Assembly: GCA_030625905.1 (NCBI GenBank)
Contig: DAOUQA010000100.1
Span: 1 to 7,732, forward strand
Length of the DNA: 7,732 nucleotides
Direction of reading: 5' to 3'
From: Kiritimatiellales bacterium
GTDB lineage: Bacteria > Verrucomicrobiota > Kiritimatiellia > Kiritimatiellales > Pontiellaceae
Shown here: piece after piece, positions 1 to 5,219 of the stretch
Position numbering within the stretch: position 1 is the first letter of the stretch
Layout of the letters: every line of letters begins with the position of its first letter
Notes under the pieces: generated by a model
What the model was told of the DNA's origin: nothing
The model's database searches: none
What the model saw: the letters and a program-made list of their open reading frames with translations, nothing else
Made by a program: the position numbers and the translations under genes

Positions 1-255
1 CAGCCCGAGCCCGAGCCGACAGCCGAGCAGCAGCCCGAACAGGCGCAGCAGCCCGAGCCCGAGCCGACAGCCGAGCAGCAGGCCGAACCCGAGCCGACAG
101 CCGAGCCGGAGCCCGAACAGGCGCAGCAGCCCGAGCCGACAGCCGAGCCGGAGCCGATAGCCGAACAGCAGCACGAACCGTTGCAGCAATCAGAGCCGAT
201 GTCTGAGCAGCAGAACGGGTCGGAGCCGACAGCCGAGCCGACAGCCGAGCAGCAG
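1..255 (+). repeat. Imperfect in-frame tandem repeats encoding PEPTAE-type units
   Basis: The 15-mer GAGCCGACAGCCGAG occurs exactly at 13-27, 61-75, 91-105, 133-147, 223-237 and 235-249, with diverged copies at 151-165 and 193-207. Longer blocks also repeat: 1-33 is identical to 49-81, and 32-59 is identical to 110-137. All spacings are multiples of three, so copy number can change without breaking the frame. Copies near the left edge are the most alike and those toward 255 are more diverged. The array probably continues upstream of the window. Confidence 0.9.
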
Positions 256-699
256 GCCGAATCCGAGCTGGTGCAGCAGCCCGTTTCAAATGCGCGTACC
301 GACGTATCGGAATTGCCGCCGATCAAAAATGAAATTGCCGAGCATTTTAATAAATTCGACGAGTCGGGACGCCTGTTCAGCGTTTTCAAGCAATACTACA
401 CTTGCCTGAACGAAGAGTGCGGGGGAACCGTGCGTGTTACCATGAAGGATGGCTTCTGCAGCCTGTGGAACTATGACGAATGGGAGGAATTTGCATTTGT
501 GGATGTTTTCGAAGGACTCCTCCGCATATCGATTGATCCACGTTATACGGATGCGCTGAAATCACTTTGCCTGTGCGAGGCGCCACGCCTGATTTCCAGT
601 CGCCGGAATGTGATTTGTGTGCAGGTTGACGATCTCAACAATACCGCGCTTAATGTTCTTACCAAGGCGTTTTCCGAAGTGGGGATGCAAGTAAAATAA
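1..699 (+). CDS. Hypothetical protein with E/P/Q-rich repeat tract and orphan C-terminal domain (5' partial)
   Basis: The frame is open from base 1 to a TAA at 697-699, giving 232 visible residues with no start, so the N-terminus lies outside the window. A TTG at 181 could be read as a start, but the repeat runs in the same frame through it, so I do not use it. Visible residues 1 to about 90 are low-complexity Glu, Pro, Gln, Ala and Thr with a recurring PEPTAE motif, expected to be an extended linker. Residues from about 100 to 232 look folded: an amphipathic start (IKNEIAEHFNKF), a CLNEECGG motif, then alternating hydrophobic strands with a Trp/acidic cluster (LWNYDEWEEF) and a further Cys pair (CLC). 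No signal peptide or membrane segment is visible. I do not recognise the family. The membrane protein follows 14 bp later, so the two are probably cotranscribed. The coding call is firm; the function is unknown. Confidence 0.85.
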   Translation, partial: QPEPEPTAEQQPEQAQQPEPEPTAEQQAEPEPTAEPEPEQAQQPEPTAEPEPIAEQQHEPLQQSEPMSEQQNGSEPTAEPTAEQQAESELVQQPVSNARTDVSELPPIKNEIAEHFNKFDESGRLFSVFKQYYTCLNEECGGTVRVTMKDGFCSLWNYDEWEEFAFVDVFEGLLRISIDPRYTDALKSLCLCEAPRLISSRRNVICVQVDDLNNTALNVLTKAFSEVGMQVK

Positions 700-713
700 T
701 TGCGAAAAAGACC

Positions 714-1904
714 ATGAAGAACGATGCTCAAAAAAATATTCTGCTTCTGGCGCTCACCGGGCTTGTCTTCGTTATGGTCAACATGGCGGTTGTAATGGGA
801 ATCCGGATTGGCCAGATTGCCCCCGTCGATAATGTTGTGCTTTGGGGCGCGTTTGCCGTGCTGAATGTACTTTCATTGCTTTGGGCCACCAGTTTGCTGG
901 GCCTGCAACCCATGGTTGTTGCGGTCGCCTATGCGGTCGGTGGATTCTTGGCTTTCCGCGGTGTGCGGTTGATGCCTGATGTGAATGTGGCCGAAATAGC
1001 CACTGCAGGAGCCACCTATGGTGCGTTTGGTGCTTTGGTTGTCGGCAATGCGACCACCAAGGTGCGGCTGGCTTTCTTCACCAGGCGGCAAGTTCCCTTT
1101 GTTTTCATGATCGTTGCATTGTTATTGCTGGATGGCCTTCTGAACAGCCGGGTCTCGACTGCGGGTTGGACTGTAATTGCAAATGCGTTAATTCTCCCGT
1201 TCGCACTCTCTGGGGTGGTCATCGGCTTGGTTTGGATGGTGCTCGTGCGGGTCCATGCCGGGCGGGCTGTGGCCGAAAAAGAACCCGAAATAGCCGAGGA
1301 CGCGGAAGCCGTCACGGGCGTGATAGCGGACGATGAAGAGATGACGCAGCTAATGTTTTCAGTTCCTGAAAGTGCCGAAGTAGCCGAATCCATGGAGGCT
1401 GTCGCATTGACCCCCGATTCTGACGTCGTGGATGAAGACGTTCCCGAAGCACCTGTGGGTGAAATGGAGTCGCGTGAGGTGGACCCCGTGGAAGACGACT
1501 CTTCTTCCGGAGACTTTTTCCCGTTGGAGATCGATACGGGTGAGGAAGCCCTCCCGCAGGAAAATGACTCGAACCTCATGGATGTGGCGGCCATGATTGC
1601 AGAAAGTGCACCGGAATTTGCCGTGGAAGCCGTCCCGGCGTTCGAGGAAACCAACCTGCTTGCCGAACGTGAGCCCCCGCCGAGCGAGCCGCGTACCGTG
1701 CTAACGCGGTCGCGTGACTGGGAGGCAACGCCCTCTCACGGGAAAGACATAATCGCCCTTGCCGAAGAATCACCCGTCTCGGACTCCGATCCCGAACCTG
1801 TCGAGAAACAAGACGACGAACCAGCTTCTGAATCTAAAAAAGAAAAGGTGGGGTCCAGGAACTGGCTCAGGAGCCATATGGATCTGCTTAACAAACTAAA
1901 ATAG
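714..1904 (+). CDS. Polytopic membrane protein with long acidic C-terminal tail, unknown function
   Basis: This is a 396-residue protein starting at the ATG at 714; the upstream AAAAAG is only a weak ribosome binding site. Residues 1 to about 180 hold roughly six hydrophobic segments (about 8-30, 39-63, 66-84, 93-111, 125-144 and 150-179), so this half should sit in the inner membrane. Residues from about 184 to 370 are strongly acidic and rich in Glu, Asp, Pro, Ala and Ser, with almost no hydrophobic runs, which suggests a disordered tail. The last 22 or so residues turn basic and amphipathic (GSRNWLRSHMDLLNKLK), a plausible short helix for binding a partner or the membrane. The tail resembles in composition the E/P-rich tract of the gene upstream, but no repeat is shared. 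No enzyme or transporter motif is visible. Membrane location is well supported; function is unknown. Confidence 0.88.
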   Translation: MKNDAQKNILLLALTGLVFVMVNMAVVMGIRIGQIAPVDNVVLWGAFAVLNVLSLLWATSLLGLQPMVVAVAYAVGGFLAFRGVRLMPDVNVAEIATAGATYGAFGALVVGNATTKVRLAFFTRRQVPFVFMIVALLLLDGLLNSRVSTAGWTVIANALILPFALSGVVIGLVWMVLVRVHAGRAVAEKEPEIAEDAEAVTGVIADDEEMTQLMFSVPESAEVAESMEAVALTPDSDVVDEDVPEAPVGEMESREVDPVEDDSSSGDFFPLEIDTGEEALPQENDSNLMDVAAMIAESAPEFAVEAVPAFEETNLLAEREPPPSEPRTVLTRSRDWEATPSHGKDIIALAEESPVSDSDPEPVEKQDDEPASESKKEKVGSRNWLRSHMDLLNKLK

Positions 1905-1918
1905 GAAATAAAACCAAT

Positions 1919-1924
1919 AAGGAG
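1919..1924 (+). promoter_or_regulatory. Strong Shine-Dalgarno site (AAGGAG) for the 54-codon gene
   Basis: AAGGAG lies six bases before the ATG at 1931, the best match to the 16S rRNA 3' end in the left transcription unit. This site decides that the short frame is a real gene. Confidence 0.8.
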
Positions 1925-1930
1925 TAAGTT

Positions 1931-2095
1931 ATGGACAACGAAAATGTACAGATATTCTATGATGGAAACGGAACTGCAGTTGCGGTTCAGATGCCGATCT
2001 CGGACTACGAGAGAATCATCAAGAGCGCAAAGGAAGCGGTTGAGAGCAAAGAAGCGATTGCGTTGGCCGTTGAAGCGCTCCAAGGCGTTCTTTAG
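1931..2095 (+). CDS. Small 54-residue protein with Phd/YefM-like N-terminus
   Basis: A short frame of 54 codons runs from the ATG at 1931 to the TAG at 2093-2095. The N-terminal half, QIFYDGNGTAVAVQMP followed by ISDYERIIK, resembles the pattern D-x-N-G-x-x-x-A-V-x-x-P-I-x-x-Y-E seen at the start of Phd/YefM-type antitoxins and related small proteins. The C-terminal half, from about residue 30, is an Ala/Glu-rich helix ending in EALQGVL. It is shorter than the roughly 75-90 residues usual for Phd/YefM antitoxins. No RelE/ParE/Doc-type toxin gene follows; a terminator does. It starts 26 bp after the membrane gene and is probably the last gene of that unit. Its translation signal is much stronger than that of the gene before it, so it may be made in excess. 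The coding call is good; the antitoxin-like assignment rests on the short motif only. Confidence 0.8.
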   Translation: MDNENVQIFYDGNGTAVAVQMPISDYERIIKSAKEAVESKEAIALAVEALQGVL

Positions 2096-2120
2096 AGACC
2101 TTTTTTCATCCTCCCCCCCT

Positions 2121-2165
2121 GGCCTCCCGGTGCCTGGAAGTTCCATGCACTGGGGGGTCTTTTTT
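2121..2165 (+). terminator. Rho-independent terminator closing the left transcription unit
   Basis: Bases 2121-2138 pair with 2142-2159 over 18 positions, with one C/T mismatch (2134/2146), three G-U pairs and a three-base AGT loop. Six T (2160-2165) follow directly, then GTATTTTT. It begins 25 bases after the stop of the 54-codon gene and separates that unit from the operon starting at 2289. Confidence 0.9.
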
Positions 2166-2182
2166 GTATTTTTCCGCAACAG

Positions 2183-2188
2183 TACAAT
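2183..2188 (+). promoter_or_regulatory. Candidate -10 box (TACAAT) for the DUF1549 operon
   Basis: TACAAT matches five of six bases of the sigma-70 -10 consensus and lies about 100 bp before the first gene of the operon. The 17-bp-spaced upstream hexamer is only a T run (2160-2165), a poor -35 element that overlaps the terminator. If real, transcription would start near 2195, placing the palindrome at 2201-2212 just inside the transcript. This is a weak call. Confidence 0.3.
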
Positions 2189-2199
2189 AACATGGGGGT

Positions 2200-2213
2200 T
2201 GAAAACGTTTTCT
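2200..2213. promoter_or_regulatory. Candidate LacI/GalR-family operator
   Basis: GAAAACGTTTTC at 2201-2212 is a perfect 12-bp palindrome with a central CG. Extended to 2200-2213 it reads TGAAAACGTTTTCT, matching the cre-like pattern TGNAANCGNTNNCA at every fixed position except the last. LacI/GalR-family regulators bind such CG-centred palindromes. It lies 75 bp before the DUF1549 start, alone in the only sizeable control region here. No regulator gene is in the window, so the assignment is inferred from the site. Confidence 0.45.
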
Positions 2214-2241
2214 TCTGGAAGTACAGTCATGACTACCGCAA

Positions 2242-2265
2242 GGGGATCCGTGAGTTGGAATCCCC
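2242..2265 (+). promoter_or_regulatory. Leader hairpin ahead of the DUF1549 ribosome binding site
   Basis: GGGGAT (2242-2247) pairs with ATCCCC (2260-2265), and CC (2248-2249) pairs with GG (2257-2258). A2259 is bulged and the loop is GTGAGTT. The stem ends 15 bases before the GGAGG site. No T run follows, so it is not an intrinsic terminator. It could stabilise the 5' end of the mRNA or affect translation; that role is inferred. Confidence 0.4.
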
Positions 2266-2288
2266 GGGGCGTGCGAAGGCGGAGGTAG

Positions 2289-3890
2289 ATGAAAAAAGCA
2301 GGGTCGTTCGGTTTATCGATAGCGGTTTTCGTAATAGTGCTTGCAACCGCGCGCAATGCATGCGCATCGCCAAACAGAGCCAGTGCAACAATCGACCGCC
2401 TTGTTTTCGGTAAGCTCAAGGAGCAGGGCATTCCTCCCTCTGCCCCCTGCACCGACGAAGTATTCCTCCGTCGCGTCTATCTCGATATGACCGGTACGTT
2501 GCCGACTCCGCAGCAGACCCGCAAATTCCTTTCCATCAACAGTGCCAACAAGCGCACCAAACTGATCGAAGAACTCTTTGAACGCGGGGAGTTTGCCGAC
2601 TATTGGGCGATGAAATGGTGCGACCTATTGCGGGTCAAGGCCGAGTTTCCCAGCAACCTCTGGCCGAATGCCGTGCAGGCCTACCACCGCTGGGTGCGGA
2701 CCGCGCTCTACAACAACATGCCCTACGATGAATTCGCCCGCACGTTGCTCACCTCCAGCGGCAGCAACTTCCGCGTCGCCCCCGTCAATTTCTACCGCGC
2801 CGTTCCACGGCACGAGGGCGATGCGATTGCCCAGGTGGTGGCGCTCACCTTCATGGGAATGCGCACCGATGGCTGGGATCGCGAAAGGCTCATGGGTATG
2901 GCGACTTTTTTCGGAAATGTGGGCTACAAGAAAACCGCCGAGTGGAAGGAGGAGATTGTCTTTTTCTGTCCCACCCAGCATTTGGTCGATCCCGAAACAA
3001 AACAGCCGGTTGCTGCACGGTTTCCCGACGGTACCGAGCCCCGCCTTCAGCCCGGACAGGATCCCCGCGTAGCCTTTGCGGACTGGCTGATTGGAAACGA
3101 TGCGTTTTCCCGGAGTATCGTGAACCGCATATGGTACTGGCTCCTGGGTCGCGGTATTGTGCACGAGCCCGACGACTTCCGCGCCGACAACCCGCCGCTG
3201 AATCCGGAACTGCTTGACTATCTGGCCGGGGAGCTGGTGGACAGCGGCTATGACCTGCGGCATATTTTCCGCATTATTCTCAATTCGAAGACCTACCAGC
3301 TCTCCTCCATTTTCAGCGAAGGAAACCGCCGCGACAAAAGCTGCTTTTCGCACTATTATGTCCGCCGGATGGATGCCGAGGTGCTGATCGATGCCCTTAA
3401 CCAGATTACCCGCACCACCGAGCCTTATTCCAGTGCTATCCCCGAACCCTTCACTTGGATTCCGAAAAACCAGCGTGCCGTTCAGCTGGCCGACGGCAGC
3501 ATCACCAGCCCCTTTCTTGATCTTTTTGGCCGCCCGCCGCGCGATTCCGGTTTTGAATCCGAGCGCAACAACACGCCGTCGGCTGCGCAGAGGTTGCACA
3601 TGCTCAACTCTACCCATATCCAGAAGAAGATTATGAACAACCCGCAGCTGCTCGGTATGTACCATAAGAAATCGGACAAGGGAAAAAAGAAGAAGGCCAC
3701 GCTGGTTTGGCGGACCCCCGAAAAGGCGGTTGAAAATATGTATTTGACGATCCTTTCGCGCTACCCTTCCGAAGACGAGATGGAGGTGGCACTGGCCTAC
3801 GACCGCGACAGCGGCCTGAAGCGCCGCGATGCCTCCATTGATGTGGTATGGGCACTGCTGAATACCAAGGAGTTTATCTACAAACACTAG
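2289..3890 (+). CDS. Exported DUF1549/DUF1553 (PSCyt2-PSD1) protein without cytochrome domain
   Basis: This 533-residue protein starts at the ATG at 2289. An in-frame TAG (2286-2288) sits directly before it and GGAGG at 2281-2285, so no longer start is possible. Residues 1-26 form a Sec signal peptide (two Lys, a hydrophobic core, then ACA before Ser27). About 31-195 match DUF1549: FLRRVYLDMTGTLPTP at 59-74, FADYWAMKWCDLLRVK at 102-117, then LWPNAVQAYHRW, MPYDEFAR, SGSNFRVAPVNFYR and FMGMR. About 257-530 match DUF1553: DPRVAFADWL, NRIWYWLLGRGIV at 279-291, LLDYLAGELVDSGYDLRHIFR, RRMDAEVLIDALNQIT, then LFGRPPRDSGFESERNN and a PEKAVENMYLTILSRYP helix. A Lys-rich patch lies at 460-469. Many relatives are longer and carry an N-terminal cytochrome-c-like PSCyt1 domain; this one has none and no CxxCH. 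Family identity is secure. The biochemical role is not established; it probably works outside the cytoplasm with the two genes behind it. Confidence 0.95.
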   Translation: MKKAGSFGLSIAVFVIVLATARNACASPNRASATIDRLVFGKLKEQGIPPSAPCTDEVFLRRVYLDMTGTLPTPQQTRKFLSINSANKRTKLIEELFERGEFADYWAMKWCDLLRVKAEFPSNLWPNAVQAYHRWVRTALYNNMPYDEFARTLLTSSGSNFRVAPVNFYRAVPRHEGDAIAQVVALTFMGMRTDGWDRERLMGMATFFGNVGYKKTAEWKEEIVFFCPTQHLVDPETKQPVAARFPDGTEPRLQPGQDPRVAFADWLIGNDAFSRSIVNRIWYWLLGRGIVHEPDDFRADNPPLNPELLDYLAGELVDSGYDLRHIFRIILNSKTYQLSSIFSEGNRRDKSCFSHYYVRRMDAEVLIDALNQITRTTEPYSSAIPEPFTWIPKNQRAVQLADGSITSPFLDLFGRPPRDSGFESERNNTPSAAQRLHMLNSTHIQKKIMNNPQLLGMYHKKSDKGKKKKATLVWRTPEKAVENMYLTILSRYPSEDEMEVALAYDRDSGLKRRDASIDVVWALLNTKEFIYKH

Positions 3891-3899
3891 GAGTCGACC

Positions 3900-5219
3900 A
3901 TGAAAACATGGAACGATGTAACGCGGCGCAACATGCTTCAACTCAGCGCGGCGGGAATCGGCGGGATGGCACTCGGTTCGCCGCTGCGGACATCCGCCGC
4001 CAATCCCGGCAAGGCCAGATCGGTGATCCAGATATGGATGTGGGGCGGTCCCTCGCATCTTGACACCTTCGATCCCAAGCCGGAGGCGGGTGCTGACTAT
4101 TGCGGCCCCTACACCACGCCGGTCGCCACCAATGTGGATGGCATCCGGATTTGCGAGAAACTTCCGCTGCTCGCGAAACAGGCCGACAAGTTTTCCATTA
4201 TCCGAAGCATGACCCACGGCAACAATGCCCACGAGACCGCCTCGTACATCACCCAGACGGGGCGGCGGCCCGGTACCGGCGATTCCTACCCCTGCGCGGG
4301 GGCGGTGGTTTCGCTTTTCAAGGGTTATAATGCGGGGTACCAGGGGCTGCTGCCCCCCTACATTGTACTCACCAAACCGCAGGGGCGCTTTTCTGAATCC
4401 GGGTTCATGGGGCTTCGCTACAAACCTTTCGCCACGGGCGGCAAGCCGAACGCCCCGGTCTTTGCCGTGGAGGGCGTTGTCCAGGAGGGCATCACCGAGG
4501 CACGGCAGCGCGAGCGCCGGGCGCTGCTGCACAATCTGGAAACACTGGGCCGTAGGATGGAGGGAAATCCAGCCTTTGGAAAAATGGATCGGTGCGAGGA
4601 TCTGGCCTACGAACTGGTCCTCGGCGACGCCGGAAAGGTGTTTGACATCAAGACCGAAGATCCCAAGCTGCGCGAACGCTATGGACGGAGCGACTTTGGT
4701 GCCTCCTGCCTGATCGCCCGCCGTCTGGTGGAGCAGGGCGTGCCCTACATCACCATCAACTACAACGGCTGGGATACCCATAAAAAGCATTTCGAGATTG
4801 TGAACCGGAAGCTTCCCGAAATGGATCGCGGGTTTGCCACCCTGCTCGAAGACCTGGCCGACCGCGGCCTGCTCGACTCCACCATCGTCTGGTGGGGTGG
4901 TGAGTTTGGGCGCACGCCAAAGATTATGTGGGATGCCCCCTGGAACGGCGGGCGCAGTCACCATGGGAAGTGCTTCACCCATGTGGTGGCCGGCGGCGGA
5001 TTTTCGGGCGGCCATGTGATTGGCGCCTCGGATGAAAAGGGGATGGAAGTGGCCGACCGGCCGGTCTATCCGTGGGATCTGATCGGCAGCATCTATGAGC
5101 AGATGGGTATTGATAGCACGGCACGGCTGCCGCACCCGCAAGGACTCGATGTCCGCGTCAGCCCGACCGAGGCCGACGGCATGACGATGGGCGGGCGGCT
5201 CCGGGAAATTATGTCATGA
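3900..5219 (+). CDS. DUF1501 protein with twin-arginine-type leader
   Basis: This 439-residue protein starts at the ATG at 3900, six bases after an AGGAG (3889-3893) that overlaps the stop of the previous gene. The leader VTRRNMLQLSAAGIGG, with Arg9-Arg10, followed by a weakly hydrophobic stretch and TSAA near 31-34, fits Tat export, so it may cross the membrane folded. The rest matches DUF1501, considered related in fold to the alkaline phosphatase/sulfatase superfamily: GGPSHLDTFDPKP at 49-61, THGNNAHE at 105-112, NYNGWDTHKKHFE at 287-299, GGEFGRTPK at 333-341, GRSHHGK at 351-357, VVAGGGFSGGHVIGASD at 362-378 and YPWDLIGSIYEQMGID at 390-405. The Asp, His and Glu residues in these motifs are candidate metal ligands; that role is inferred. 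The length is normal for the family. It is the usual partner of DUF1549/DUF1553 genes. Family identity is secure; the substrate is unknown. Confidence 0.95.
   Translation: MKTWNDVTRRNMLQLSAAGIGGMALGSPLRTSAANPGKARSVIQIWMWGGPSHLDTFDPKPEAGADYCGPYTTPVATNVDGIRICEKLPLLAKQADKFSIIRSMTHGNNAHETASYITQTGRRPGTGDSYPCAGAVVSLFKGYNAGYQGLLPPYIVLTKPQGRFSESGFMGLRYKPFATGGKPNAPVFAVEGVVQEGITEARQRERRALLHNLETLGRRMEGNPAFGKMDRCEDLAYELVLGDAGKVFDIKTEDPKLRERYGRSDFGASCLIARRLVEQGVPYITINYNGWDTHKKHFEIVNRKLPEMDRGFATLLEDLADRGLLDSTIVWWGGEFGRTPKIMWDAPWNGGRSHHGKCFTHVVAGGGFSGGHVIGASDEKGMEVADRPVYPWDLIGSIYEQMGIDSTARLPHPQGLDVRVSPTEADGMTMGGRLREIMS

Noticed and set aside
1..255. The repeat tract as a CRISPR array or mobile-element end
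   Set aside because: The repeats are in-frame codon repeats without unique spacers, and no transposase or inverted ends are present.
1016..1654. A 212-codon minus-strand frame rich in Ser and Thr
   Set aside because: Its composition is the complement of the acidic tail codons on the plus strand, with no ribosome binding site or domain.
1944..2288. A 114-codon plus-strand frame overlapping the 54-codon gene and the terminator
   Set aside because: It is Arg/Ser-rich, reads through a strong terminator and lacks a ribosome binding site. The overlapping 54-codon frame has an ideal one.
2192..2413. A 73-codon plus-strand frame starting in the control region
   Set aside because: It overlaps the signal peptide of the DUF1549 gene in another frame, has no ribosome binding site and contains the operator-like palindrome and leader hairpin.
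2625..5141. An 838-codon open frame on the minus strand opposite the DUF1549 and DUF1501 genes
   Set aside because: The plus strand here carries two clear family matches with ribosome binding sites. The minus frame has no recognisable domain and crosses the junction of two genes, as expected of a chance frame opposite GC-biased codons.
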